Positions 1 to 12,125 are shown, counted from the stretch's first letter. The stretch is DNA of 64,000 nucleotides from Lateolabrax maculatus (GCA_031216445.1 CM062216.1:8243501-8307500); one strand, 5' to 3'. Notes: a model not told the origin generated them from the sequence alone. Numbers and translations: made by a program.

Positions 1-1847
1 TTGAGTTGGAAATAAAGCACAAGAATAATTACAGATGAATTACCACATGATTACATTTTAACCACAGCTTCATGACTGCCCTCTGTGTTCCCTCACTTGC
101 TTCACCTCAGCACCCTCGTCTGGCCTTGCTCAGTGTCAGCTCTCTGTGTTGCTGTTTCTCTGTTATATCCTCTGACTGAACTATTTCAGAGTTCATTTTA
201 TTACACAGAAGAAAGCTTATATACCCAACAGAGGAGACTCTAATGAATCCATCTGTCATATAGTTGAAAAAGTGAACAGTGCTTCGACTGCTCAAGTGTA
301 TATCAAATACTTATTTGATTCACAGCCACTTTTTTGCGACAGATGTTCCTACATGGCTCACTTCATCCTCTCTTTGACTTAACGTGAATGTTGCTTACTC
401 CTTTCTGAACTGACTGCCATGAATACCACACCCAAGGCAACGATGCTGTTTTACACATCATTATGAAGGCCATTTGTATTTTTTTGACTCACCATACACT
501 GTGGTACACTGTTTCTTAGTGCGCAGGCATGAGCCCGGTGGTTGAGCAGTCTTGAAGGTTATACACAGAACATCTGACTAATGGCCCAGCTCTCTGTACA
601 TGCTCATGCTAATCACTTCTCTGATTGATTGTGCTGCTCCGAAGCACTAATAGCATCATTAGCTGGAACTGTTGTGGCAGTCTCGGCTCTGAGCTTTCTA
701 TTTCCTCACCGAGATTTTTCTTCATCCTTTCTTTTATTATTTAGAAAGTAGATCGGGACAAGTTAATTTTAAATGTAATTGCCTTTGATTCTCGGTAAAG
801 ACAAAGCAAGACATAAATCATAGAACAGTAAAGGTTTCTCATTAGCCCCACTGTTCCCACAACCATGCATATCGGTCCAGCTAGAGCTGCTGTTACCTTG
901 GGAACCTTGGGACAATCGCTTTGATATAAGAAATTACAACAGGAAGATGCTAAGCAAAACTGCAGGAGGACCCGCATGTATCGGTAAAGAGATAGTGACA
1001 CATTAGCACCTGGATGCTGATTGTATTCAACCAGAAAGAAAGGCATGTTTAGAGAAAAAACTACAAATATGATACATTAATTAAGCTACACATTTGTGTT
1101 TCTATTTACAGAACAAAACCCTCTACACCCATGTAGTGTCCTCTTACTCCGTAAAGTGTTGAATTGGCACAAAATGGCCTCCCTGAAAGTCCTCCGATGC
1201 GGCGGGAGCTGACTCTTCACGGTGTAGTCCACAGTGGACTAATGTCTCACATGAGCAGTCAGCCGTCTGAGCCGACAGGATTGACATGCTGCCCCCTGCC
1301 AACTGTTAAACTTGTACAACAAGAATTTAGCTGATAAGTACCGAGTCACAGTCTTACACGCACAAGAAGCTTTGAACATGGTGGGAGTTCTGAGGCTTGT
1401 TAAAGCTGACATGCTGCAGTCCAGTAAGTCCATGGATCCAGTTAGTTGCACATAAAGGAAATAAGCAATGAAGAAAAAGTTTACAACTTAATTTGTGGTT
1501 TCTCATACCTGGCTCCACAATTGTACTTGGTGCAAGTGGATATTATTTATTTGACTGTAAAAAAGGATTGGAATCTTTCAGGGGAGTCACATGGAACCCA
1601 TTTTAAAATGTTGAAGTTTCAGTGTGTAACACTTGAGCATCATTTGATTGTTTCAAAGGTAACTTCGAGACCTTAACAAAGAAGAAAGATGCTATAAACA
1701 AACGAGTTTGTCACACAGAAGCTCTACCAGCCTCTACACTACACTTAAACCTACACCAAGTTATTGTGATGGCTGGCTAGCAGACAGAAACATAATAAAG
1801 AACACAACATCACAGTAGAAGACTGCTGCATGAAAGTTTATTTAAAT
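1..1847. other. Upstream flank, no recognisable gene
   Basis: AT-rich sequence with only short random open frames (longest about 100 codons, no family resemblance). No repeats or RNA genes were recognised. Confidence 0.6.
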
Positions 1848-2024
1848 GAGGACTGCAACTAGTGATCATTAGTTCATTCATCTGAATGTTATTTCCCTTC
1901 TGTGGATCAATAAAGAATTATCTTATTCTCTCAATTAATCTTGGGGAAAAAACGTCCAAAAATTGCTTTTTTTTGTCCAGCCAAAAGCCCAAGTTGGCCC
2001 AATTATATTCATAAGACAAAGATG
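1848..2024 (+). repeat. Fragment of CTGCAA-type dispersed repeat, copy 1
   Basis: Starts GGACTGCAACTAGTGATCAT and continues with a stretch (about 1944-2024) resembling the middle of the repeat seen more fully at 42747-43032. Order and spacing agree but divergence is high, and the 3' half is missing. It is probably an old truncated copy. Confidence 0.4.
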
Positions 2025-5000
2025 TGATTTTTTTTCTATTTCATTACATTTTCAACAACAAAAATCCTTTGTAAAGATGCCTTTTTGGTAAATAATTAAA
2101 CATTAAAATCAACATTGTTTTCTGTTTTTGAGGCAAACAGAAAGCTAAAAGGACATTGATTTTGCACAAATGTAGCAATTAAACCAGTTTAATTGCACAT
2201 TACCAAGCAGATATTACACTTACATAACCATCCCCTCATTCTTATGATTAATTCAAAAGATGTACACCTTGCTGTACTTCATTTCACACATCATTGCCTC
2301 TGTCTAACTGCTTATGTATTGACATAAAGCTACCATATTAAAATACGGTTTGACAATATTATATTTAGTGTTAAAGTTCATGAGGTGTTGCTCTGAAGTG
2401 TCTCTGTCTCGCGTATAAAATGTAGATTGTATGGCACTGGTTTTCAAAGGTTGGTCTGCTGACTGAATCGTGACCAGGGTTTGCAAAGTGAGCGGATGGC
2501 GGATGGCCGAGGGGAGCTGTAAAGGGCAGGAGTGTGTGTGCAGAGTGCGGCTGGGATGCTGCCAAACTGTCAGAGAGTGTTTAGGTAGTGTCAGCTGGGG
2601 GGAGATTATTAGTTTAACCAGAGCTGATGTTATAATCATAGGGAAGGGAATCCAGCTGGATAAACAACTTAGCAATTTTTTGGTTATCGTAACAAAGACA
2701 TGCGTATTTAAGCATGCATTGAGGGATTCATTCAGCCCTGCAAGTACCCACCAGACCTTCATTCACACAGCATGTTCAGTTTTATGCACATCCACGTTTT
2801 TTTGTGATCAGTTGCGCTTCAAACTTTAAAAGGCCTCCTGCTCTGTTTATATGTGAGCCAGTTGTGAGGCCTGACCCAAAGCAGCTGCTCCATATTGTCT
2901 TTAAATCAAAGACTGTGGCAAAAAAAGTGGAGCAGCATGAACATATGCTTACCATAAAGAAACAATCAAAAGCATGAGAAAACAATAAGAGTTTTATTTT
3001 ACCTGATCCTACATCATATGTTTCTATTCAAGTTTAGTATAAAGTACAATATACTTCTTCTGCTCGTTTTACCCTCATTAATAAAAAAAATGTTGAAAAT
3101 GAAAAATATCTAGAGGTGTGGAGTTAGGAGGAAGTACACTTAGCAGACCTGTAGCCTGCTCCTCATCTCTGCTCGAGGATACATTAGCCACAATTAGCTT
3201 AACACACATCTCTGACCGAACTGTTGGCAGTTGAGTTACATTGTGGGTAGCGTAAGCACTGTGTTTTGATAAAGAAGAAGAATGCATGGAATAAAAAAGA
3301 TATTTCTGGTTAGATATCTCTAGTTCTGCTGCATCCATTTTAATTATGGATAAGAGTCCAACTATTATTTTTGTAACATATTTGATTTATTTATATGCAT
3401 TCTTTATATTTTTAAAATCCAAAAAGAGCAAAAGAAAAAAAATCTGAATTTAATTCAGATACATTTCCTTAGAAAATGCTAAATGTTTAAAAACCCAAGT
3501 AAAAAAGAAAAACATATAACATACAATATGGTAAGGACGGTTACTGTTTGGTAAATGTTGGAGTAATTGAAACAAACAGAAATGACGATGTGGCAGCTGA
3601 AGTATGACATGACTGTTCTCAACATCAGTGAGCCAACTTTTATGATGCTTTGCTGTTTTTCTGCAGGTTATCACATATTAATTAAAAACATGTCAATATC
3701 AGATTTAACAGTTTGTTGTGCAGTATCAGCAGCTGCAGCTTTGTGTGGCCTCCAGGCACCTTTAAGCCAGCAGGGCTGGAGTCAATTCACTTTTACCTCA
3801 GTCGATTAAGCTGAAAATCAATTGAATCTAGTATTTATTACTTGCAATGAACTTTGATGAGAATTGTCGAGGAAAAAGACGATGGTTTTGTGCTTGTGCT
3901 TCCATATGTTCAAGTTCTTACTTACATCCCTATTGACCCGAATGCCCCATAGACATCATTAAAGCTTGTTGTAATTTAATGTGATTTAATCTAGGCATTA
4001 ACTTGACCCTTACCCTACAAGTGGAGCTGTATAAAAGTCAGCTAGTACAGACCGAAGAAATCTCCATTCATCAGCTTTTACTTACATTAGTCTTGAAATG
4101 AATGTGCTCTTCTCAACTACGTACACCGATCCTGTGGTTTATTCTTACCCCTGTGAAAGATTGTTCCCTTCCTGCCTGAGGCTAAATTACAGCTCAGCAG
4201 AGCATCCCCAAGGTTAAATGTTCAGGTTTATCTTTGAGTCATGTCACCTACTGCTTCGACAGTACTGAGACCACTGCAGGTAGAATGCACTCCGCTATGT
4301 TTCTTTTTGTTCTCTGTGAGTATTTAAAACTTTACAATCAAACCGAGTGCACAGGCGAGTACAAAGGGCCGCTTCTGTAATATCAGATCTGCAATAAAAC
4401 TTATTTTCTGTGAATTTGTCAGGTTTTATCACTTTTAAAGCTGCAGTGGCATACTCCACAGATCAGTGGCTCCAAGCAGTGAGAGCGGTGACTGAGGAAT
4501 GTGAATTCCCTGACAGTCAGAACAGTTCACTGACTGTTTTTATGGAAACAATTTTAAATTTGCTTTATATTAAAGGATACCAAAGGCAAAATATTTATTC
4601 ATCTAAATCTTTACAAAAAAGAATATAACTTAAAATAGTACAGTTTTCTCTGAATGGAATCCTTAATACAGTTTTGTGCTTATTCTATTTTTATATATTT
4701 TTTATTTATAACTTACTTTAGGTGAAGAACTTCATTTGGGAAAATAAGACAATTTCAGAATTGGATGCTCATCTCCATTGCATCTTTATTTTATACTTTT
4801 GCAGCTTGTTTTTAGCCCAAAAATGCCGCTGTTCAGTTGTGCTGCTTCAGCCTTTACATTAATCTGACCGCATTCAGTTCAGACTTTTTTCAGCTATTTT
4901 GAAAGTGAGATTGTGGTAATTTTATATGGTCCGCCTCACCTGTTAACTGTCAATTGGTGTAAAGGTAAATCGTTAGGACAAACAATGCTGATCAGCACTG

Positions 5001-5366
5001 CAGCATTCTGTGTCTGTGTCTACTGAGTATACTGTATATACGCTCTGATAAACCCACCCATAGGTAAAATGTTAATGATTGCAGTAGAGCCAGAGTTGAG
5101 CACCACAGTGCAACATGTTATCATCAGTGACAGCGACACAAAGATGATAGACAGGCCCCAGCAAAACCTCCACTGTCTCAACACAAAGAAAGCTATTTGT
5201 AGATTATTCTATGAACCCTAACAACAACTATTACATGTAACGGTGATTAAATGAGCAGCTTCCACTAGGCCGTCAATGTTTTGACTTTTGTCAGTGGCTA
5301 CCTAGGGACTTATCATTTCTATTCATTTAAAAACCAATGAATTGAGGACAAAGGCGGGAGGTGAAG
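2025..5366. other. Upstream flank, no recognisable gene
   Basis: Mixed AT-rich sequence. Open frames on both strands at 2304-2829 overlap each other and show no domain. The stretch at about 3110-3340 has the look of an interspersed repeat but no second copy was found in this window. Confidence 0.5.
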
Positions 5367-5383
5367 CCCCCCCCCCCACCCCC
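5367..5383 (+). repeat. Poly-C tract
   Basis: C11-A-C5 run. Nothing else is seen around it. Confidence 0.9.
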
Positions 5384-6076
5384 GCTGACAAGTGTTACTG
5401 CAGTCAGAATAGAAAACTCATAAAGCAGGGAAAAACATCCATTGCTTTGCCTGCCATCACTGTCATTTTAAATCAGGGTGGGGTTTTGATGAATGGCAGC
5501 TTGCCACAAGATGGCGGACACTGTTTTTATTCACCTCCCTCATCTTTCATCTACAGTACTTTCAAGTGTCACGGCCTCACCTGTGCATTGCACAGACAAG
5601 GCCAGCATCAAGTTTGTATCCTTATGAATCACATCCAACTGCTGCCTCCCTCATGCCGGACTCGAGTTTTGCAGGACCACTGTCGTGCTATTAAACACTC
5701 TGGGCCTCATTAACATGACCCTATCAATGCTAAATTGTGGTATATATTTACAGGGTGCTCTCTCACAAATACTTTACCGCTATGTACCCTTTGATCTGAG
5801 ACAATGTTGTTGATGGAAGCGTACAGGAATATTTTATAGGAAATGCATGCGTCGCAGCCATAGAGTGCTGTGTAATTGTATCTGACGCTTGGGTTGGCTG
5901 TATCCCTAATTAATCAGTGATTTCCCGTACGTTTTAGAATTGCAAATTGAATATGTTGAGCCTTTGAGCTGTTCTTTACAGTGACTGCATAGCTGGACTG
6001 AGAAAACCTCTTTATGGCTCCAAGCTAATTATACAGCCAGTGGATCCAGGCCCTGGAAAGCTGCCTCTAACTCTAT
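5384..6076. other. Upstream flank, nothing recognised
   Basis: No coding similarity, RNA gene or repeat was recognised. The frame open from 5342 to 5713 runs through the poly-C tract and has no protein family signature. Confidence 0.5.
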
Positions 6077-6140
6077 TGTGTGTTTGTGTGTGTGTGTGTG
6101 TGTCTGTGTGTGTTTGTGTGTGTGTGTGTGTCTGTGTGTG
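6077..6140 (+). repeat. TG microsatellite (imperfect)
   Basis: TG dinucleotide array broken by single TTTG and TCTG interruptions, about 64 bases. Confidence 0.95.
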
Positions 6141-7799
6141 CCTATGTAGCATACAGTAGATGTGAGAGGAAATAAGTGTACGTGCATGCATTTGACATTC
6201 CAATGCTGTGCCATTTGTATTTTGACCGTTTATGCAATATACATGGATGTGTTTCACTTTTTCAACATTTTCATAGTCCTGGTTCTGCTGTTTGGAAATT
6301 ATGTTTTTAATTGTGGGTACATATAATTTGCATCAGCGTGTGCCCATGTCTTTTCTAGTTTCTACATTTATTTATTTTGACAGTGCGAAAAGTTTCTTCA
6401 GCCTCATATGTGCTTTATAGCTACCGAGTTAAAAATGTATTTTTATCACATATTCAAAGATGTGATCACAGACAGGTGTCAAGCTGTTTTGCCAAACATG
6501 CAGCCAAACAATGAAGAGCAGCGTGGGTTCAAATTGAAATAATATCAAGCCTGTACACTTTGTTAATCTTGCAGCAAATTAGATCTGTTTCATTCTGTGT
6601 TGTTGCAAAACAGTTTTATAATAATTTGGTTAGCCTCTGTGACTCATGACATACAACTGCAAAAGACAAAAATCCAATGTTGTGATAATGATTCAAAGCT
6701 GCTTCACATTGCAGGCTGAGACAAAATGTAAAGGAGGTGCTGTATTCTGGGTTTGGATTAAAAACATTTGTTTTACTCAACCTCTTTCTGCAGAGAAACT
6801 GAGAGAAGCTTTGGGGAGATCAATTAAGAAATTTAAAAAATAAAAATGAAATGAAAAAAAAAACTCTCATCACACAGGGAGTAAATGTTCTCCTCTGTAA
6901 TTGGCAGAAAAGCACTGATGAATGCTAATGAGAAAGAGCTTAAATTTAATGAAACCATGCATTGTAGCATTGAGTGAACAAGAGTACTTATACTGAGTTG
7001 GCTCAGAAGCTTTCTGTTTGATTGTATTGATGAAGCCTATTTTACTTGACGGTGTTGGACATGGCTGATATGATATCGGCAGACCCAGTATGAACTGAAG
7101 CTTCACCATTAAAGCAGTGAAAAATCGGTTTGAATGAGCAGTAATGTAAAAGGATATCGCCCTTACACAGGCTACTTGTTCATGTGTGGGTGGTTGATGT
7201 GGTTGTCCAGAGCAACTAAGGATGCGCTGAAAATTTAAATACTTCTTTCATTCAAGTTTTATGGAAGATAAATATGAGCAGTTGTAGTCAACATGCTGGT
7301 GCCAGTTATTTTTCTTTGCCTGCTTTCCTTTCTGTAATCTTTCTGGGTTTTTTTGTTTGGTTTAAGGGTACTGTCATTTATTCGTTGGCTTTGGGTGTTT
7401 TTTCTCTCTTTCTCTTGAAGATATAACTGAGACTTAACAGAAAGTAATTTTGGAAAATAAGAACAATGACAAAATGTTTTACAAATTGGTCAACAAATAA
7501 AATCTAGCCTCGTGATAAAGGAGAACGACACCTGCAACCATGGTAACTGCATACATCAAATATGGCAACAAGCCTCGACATTTTCTTTACAACCCAAGTT
7601 AGTCAAATTTGACTAAAACTAAAACATTTTTTTTTATCAAAGACCTAAAATTATATCAAAGGGACAAACTCAACATACTTGCTTATGAAAACTAAATTTC
7701 GTCAACTGAGAAGCCTTGATGGAGGATAAATTATCATAATGTCCCTAAAACCCCGCTTTTACTCACACACAGCGCACCACCAAACTAACTTCAAATCTC
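6141..7799. other. Upstream flank directly before the promoter block
   Basis: AT-rich, with no gene, RNA or repeat recognised. It probably contains proximal regulatory DNA of asic2, but no site can be defended individually. Confidence 0.5.
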
Positions 7800-8006
7800 C
7801 ATCATGGTGATGAAAGGCGAGAAAAAACATTTTGACTGGGTTGCAGAAAGTGCAGCGGAGAGAGCCCGTGTCCGGCTGTTCTCTGCTGCACACAAACCCC
7901 CCCCGCATTCACGCGTCTCTCGCTGCTCTGTAGCCGTAGACAAACAGGGGGGGGGGGGGACAGGCGCTCTTATCAGTGACGGGCTGCGTGGACAGAGCTG
8001 TGGCGC

Positions 8007-8376
8007 AGGAGGAGGAGGAGGAGGGGGAGGAGAGGTGCGAAGCAGAGGAGCAAAACGCGAGAGAGACCGCGAGAGAGGGGGGAGGAGGAGGAAGAGGAGG
8101 AGGAGGAGGAGGGGGAGGATCACTGAGGGGAGAGAGAAGTCATTCGGAGCGGAGAGAGACGGAGCAAGCTGGGTGAAGCTGACAAGGACGCGGGGAAGCG
8201 CACGCAAAAAGCTCTCCGCGACGGCGGGAGAGGAGTGAGTGCGCGCACAAAGTGGAGAGGAAGAAGAGGAGGAGGAGGAGGAGGAGGAGGAGGAGAGGGA
8301 GCCTGACAGCGGGTCGAGCTTACGGGGCTTGACTGACACAGGAGCGAAGAGGAGGAGGAGGAGGAGGAGGAGGAGC
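8007..8376 (+). repeat. Polypurine GGA-rich tracts in the leader
   Basis: Runs of GGA/GAG repeats occur at about 8007-8034, 8066-8118, 8253-8301 and 8345-8376, separated by short mixed sequence. The strand asymmetry (purine on +, pyrimidine on -) is strong. Such mirror-like tracts can form triplex or G-rich structures. They also create long low-complexity open frames on both strands that are not genes. Confidence 0.9.
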
Positions 8377-8637
8377 ATGAGGGCAAGTTGACGGATTTGA
8401 TTTGGGGAGAGTATTTTTAGAAGGAGGAGCGGAGGCACCAGAGGAATATTGAGATGAGAGACGCTGCCTCGGAGCGGAGGGAGCAACGGGAGACGGAGAC
8501 GCTGAGATCCGAGTGTGACAGAACAGGTCATCCGCGGTCTGAGAGCCTCCCTTTTTATTCTTCCACGTGAAAGTGAAGCAGGTCCTCCGCGACCAGATGA
8601 AGCTGCCCCGCTGGACTGAGTAACACCGGTCCCAAGA

Positions 8638-8640
<3 letters not shown>

Positions 8641-8674
<34 letters not shown>

Positions 8675-8688
8675 GTGGGGGGGGGGGG
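8641..8688 (+). repeat. GT microsatellite followed by poly-G
   Basis: (GT)16 at 8641-8672, then TAGT and a run of twelve G at 8677-8688. It lies in the probable asic2 leader. Confidence 0.95.
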
Positions 8689-8860
8689 AGGCAAGCAAGC
8701 AACAGACCGGTGACATCAGGAGGGGAGTCCGGGCGTCAAAAGTGAGACCGCGAAGTGGGACAGAAAACAAATGAGCGTGGCAGACTTTTGTGAATTCAAT
8801 TAAAGCTCGTACTTAATAGTGACAAGGAACTGATTGCCGCCTCTGGCTGCCCGAGCGGCT

Positions 8861-8863
<3 letters not shown>

Positions 8864-8909
<46 letters not shown>

Positions 8910-8910
8910 C
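8864..8910 (+). repeat. CA microsatellite
   Basis: CA array with one CG interruption near 8903, within the probable asic2 leader. Confidence 0.95.
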
Positions 8911-9081
8911 GCTACTCAGAAGAAGAGAAACCACAGCGCTGGAACAAGTCAAGCTCTCCTCTAACAGACTGCATCACACCGGCCAATTCCCTTCGCTGTC
9001 GTCTCATTATTTTAATTACCTTCCTTTCTTCCATTTGCTTTTTTGTCCTCTCTGCTCAGCCCTTGGTGTTTTGTATTCCAT

Positions 9082-9091
9082 CCTCCTCTCT

Positions 9092-9127
<36 letters not shown>
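9082..9127 (+). repeat. TC microsatellite
   Basis: TCCC-rich start followed by a pure CT array (9098-9127), within the probable asic2 leader. Confidence 0.95.
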
Positions 9128-9130
<3 letters not shown>

Positions 9131-9617
9131 GCCCTCCCTCTTCCTCTTGCGTTCTTTCTCTCTGTCTCATCCTCTCTTGTTCACTGTCACACTAACTGCG
9201 GTGGATGCTGGAGTCACTCATGTAGAAGCCACCTTGCTTGGAGCACATTTGGCTTGCTGATTTAATTTTTTTTTAGTTTTTCATTCCCTGCTGACTTGGA
9301 TGATTGGAGCACTCTCATATGGAGAGGCCAGGAGAGATGACCAACAAGTAGCTGCTGCTGAGTTCATCAAAGCTCCTGCACCACTAAGAGAAGACGACTA
9401 CAAAACACAGAGATTTCCTTGAGGGTACTTCTGCTCGTGCATACGGTATATTTACAGTAAAGACTGCATGGGTCATTAGTATTCATAAAGCCAAACACAT
9501 ATCCTGGTGTGGATTACAGTAGTGGATTTATCCTGGAGCTACATGTGGGTCCCAGCCCCTGAGGCCTGGCTGGGAAATGAAGCCTTTCCCGCGGCTATAG
9601 GAGCGCTGTGGGCAGCT

Positions 9618-10235
9618 ATGGCCCTGGAGGGGCGCTGTCTCCGGCGGGGATCCCCAGCCATGATCAGAAAGTGTCGTCAGCGGCGTCCTACAAAGCCAAC
9701 TCTGGCTCGGGTCACTTCCACTCTGCTGTCAAGGACACGCCTGCACGGCCTGAGGCATGTTTGCATCCCCGGTGGCTCTGTGGGCCGCAGGGCCTTCTGG
9801 CTGCTGGCCCTCTGCACCTCCCTGGGGCTGCTTTTATCCTGGTCCTCTAACCGGCTACTCCACTGGCTTTCCTTCCCCACGTACACACGGGTCCACACAG
9901 AGTGGGCCAAAGAACTTGCCTTCCCGGCAGTCACTATCTGCAACAACAACCCGATCCGCCTCTACAAGCTCACCAAGAGCGACCTGTATTTCGCTGGCCA
10001 CTGGCTGGGCCTGCTGCTGGCTAACCGGACAGTGAGGCCCATGGTTCTGGACTTGCTTCAGGAGGACCGTCAGGCCTGGTTCAGCAAGCTGTCGGACTTC
10101 CGGCTCTTTCTGCCACCCAGAAACTTTGAGGGAACCAATCTGGAGTTTATGGATAGACTGAGCCACCAACTGGATGACATGCTCCTCTCATGCAAATACA
10201 GGGGAGAGCCATGTGGTGCTCACAACTTCTCTTCT
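9618..10235 (+). CDS. asic2: Acid-sensing ion channel 2 (ASIC2b-type), first coding exon, partial
   Basis: This exon encodes the N-terminus of a proton-gated, amiloride-sensitive Na+ channel subunit of the ENaC/degenerin family, a neuronal plasma-membrane protein that works as a trimer. From the chosen start it gives 206 residues. The cytoplasmic part is basic and contains the family His-Gly gating motif in LHGLRH (H43-G44). TM1 spans about residues 58-78 (AFWLLALCTSLGLLLSW). The extracellular part opens with the family hallmark FPAVTICNNN (102-111) and continues with DLYFAGHWLGLLLANRT, DFRLFLPP and MLLSCKYRGEPCG (Cys192, Cys199). NRT (136-138) and NFS (203-205) are possible N-glycosylation sites. 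The SRTRLHGLRH and LLSWSSNRLLHWLSFP blocks match the ASIC2b variant, not ASIC2a. The exon stops in phase 0 after NFSS at a GTAAGT donor. The ATG at 9618 has a good Kozak context (G at -3, G at +4). An in-frame ATG at 9543 is possible but weaker, and the frame is closed by TAA at 9486. TM2 and most of the extracellular domain lie outside the window. Confidence 0.93.
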
Positions 10236-10241
10236 GTAAGT
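10236..10241 (+). other. asic2: Splice donor of asic2 first coding exon
   Basis: GTAAGT follows the codons for NFSS directly, at the point where the ASIC2b-specific region joins the part shared by all ASIC2 isoforms. The frame stays open through the intron until 10373, but the residues after the donor (VSPTSSVVF and onward) do not resemble any ASIC. Confidence 0.88.
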
Positions 10242-10373
10242 CCAACTTCTTCTGTTGTGTTTTCTGGCAGCCTGTCATTCAACTATTATCTCCTTACATG
10301 TTGTCTTTACTTTAAATCCCAATGTGAACATCAGCTGCAGTGTAAAAGTTGCAAATGCATTACATCATGCTGA

Positions 10374-12125
10374 AACAACATCTTGCTTCATTTCATTATC
10401 GTTAAGGCAGTATTCTCTTGTGACATACCTGCTTTAATGGCTAAGTTATAAGCTTGTGAAAACGATCGTAAAAAGACAGTATACAAGCTGTCGTAACTTC
10501 CTGTTATAGCTGACTGTCGAGGCTTTCTTGGTCATCACAAAAAAAGATCAGCAAATGTGTTACTGCACAGGGCAATTATTCAATCACCACCAGAGGTGTT
10601 GTTAAATGAGTGTTTGCAGAATAAAGATAACAAATACATTAAGCTTTTGTACAGTAAAAAAGAATAAATGGAAAATGGCATGAACAGCAGCCATGGTCAT
10701 GTAATATCATGGAGGAAATGGATTACGTATGAGCTTGTGGCTAAGCATAACTACAACCCTCCATATAAAAAAGTTTATTTTACAGTACTGTACAGAGGAG
10801 TTTACTGCCTCTGTTTCTGATCACTCTCATATCTGTCTTTTTTCTGTGTGGGTGGTTGTGAGTCTGGGGATTTGTGGGCCTGCTCTTCCTTGTGCACTCC
10901 CTTGGCTCCCCTGAACCATGGCAGATGTTTTCTCTGCGGTAAAACTGTCTTTGACACTTTTTCTTTTTGTCATTTAATTTGTGTTCTTTCTCATATTCGT
11001 ACTGTAATTTTAGGTGAAATGAGAAAGGGCAGATAAATACTTGTGTGCAAGGGTTGTGCATGTTGTTTCGCTTGTTTATTCTGTGTGTTTTGCTGCTATG
11101 GAGTTTGTTGCCCTCTCTCTTCACTCTTTACATTTAGAATTGTTAACGTTCAGCAAACCCTATTTTTTATAGCCACATTTGCAGTCCACCTTTTTACAAT
11201 TAATTTGGATGCTAACCCATGCACAAGAGATTATGACAAAACTAGACATGCATACATTGGGTGTGATCTGGAAAACAATTGGCTGTGTATGCAGTCAAGT
11301 ACTAAAATTCCACAGTTTTTTACCCATCAAAGTCTGTTTACACAGCTGCATATGTGGAAAAAGACAGTTTTGGCCCCAGAGTGAGGTGGGCAAAGTCTGA
11401 TAAATCCCCTGAGGTGATGTCACTTGAGTCAGATTTGGTTGAGGCTGAAAACTACAAGTCTGGGGGTCAAAAATGTGGGGGTTTCGAGTTAAAAAGAAGT
11501 GAACTTATTAGACTTCTGCAGCCCAGCTATTCTCTGCTTGAGACTAGTGGATCAAGACTACATTAGCTGCTACTAGTATAACACAGCCAAATCTCGATGA
11601 ACAGTTTGTTTGGGCGTGCTGTAAATAGATACACAAGTTGTTCTTGCACTTGTGATAGAACAGCTGCCTAAGACCAGTTTGCTGCTCCTAGTGGTCAATA
11701 CACATGTAACTTTCAGAAAGTCCTTGTTATTAGTGACACCAGTGGCTGTTAAGTGAACTGCAGTCAGCCTGTTAATCAGGCTCACGCATGTGTAGGCACA
11801 AGTCCGTAGTCACATTCCCGTTTTGGCCTTACAGGCTTCGTTATAAAACCTTACTTTTTGTGCTAACATATGTTGTGTTACACTTGTTGTGGTGGGTGGC
11901 GGTGTAGGTACCAGATGTGCTTGGCTTGCCACGGGCCTGAGAAAGAGGTCTACATTTTGTAAAATGTAATGCCAAACTTTGCATATAATAATTTTATCTT
12001 TTTGTGTAGAGAATGTAAGTTCACTATGCATATATCATGTTGTAATAAGTTGGAGAGCTGGGGAATGAAATCAAGTCCACAGATGGCACTCTGGTTGTCT
12101 GGCAGAGGAGCAGACTTGTTATAAT

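Larger units (their letters stand above)
7800..9617 (+). promoter_or_regulatory. asic2: Probable asic2 promoter and 5' leader, CpG- and GA-rich
   Basis: Base composition changes sharply near 7.8 kb from AT-rich flank to a GC-, CpG- and purine-rich block. It is densest from about 7985 to 8560 and returns to mixed sequence before the exon. No convincing TATA box was seen, which fits a CpG-island type promoter. The leader is expected to be long and to contain several upstream ATGs, for example 7804, 8376 and 9301. A pyrimidine run ending in AG at 9276 could be a leader-intron acceptor, so the 5' UTR may be spliced. The exact transcription start cannot be fixed from sequence alone. Confidence 0.55.

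Noticed and set aside
2304..2829. Overlapping frames of 119-152 codons on both strands
   Set aside because: Mutually overlapping, no domain, unremarkable composition; expected by chance in a long non-coding region.
7981..8010. REST/NRSF-like half-site (GCGTGGACAGAG) in the promoter
   Set aside because: Only part of the right half of the motif matches; the left half is absent, so it does not meet a usable standard.
7804..8238. Open frame of 144 codons on + starting ATGGTGATGAAAGG
   Set aside because: Made of GGA-repeat-derived Glu/Gly/Arg runs with no similarity to any family. At most an upstream ORF of the leader.
7791..8702. Longest open frame in the window (about 300 codons, - strand) across the promoter block
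   Set aside because: It is the pyrimidine complement of GGA and GT repeats, giving Leu/Ser/Pro runs. It is low complexity with no domain and lies antisense to the asic2 leader.
8834..9265. Open frame across the CA and TC microsatellites
   Set aside because: The protein is His-Thr and Ser-Leu repeat translation, so it is a by-product of dinucleotide repeats.
10236..10373. Continuation of the asic2 open frame past NFSS
   Set aside because: A strong GTAAGT donor sits at the expected exon end and the downstream residues do not resemble any ASIC; this is intron read-through.
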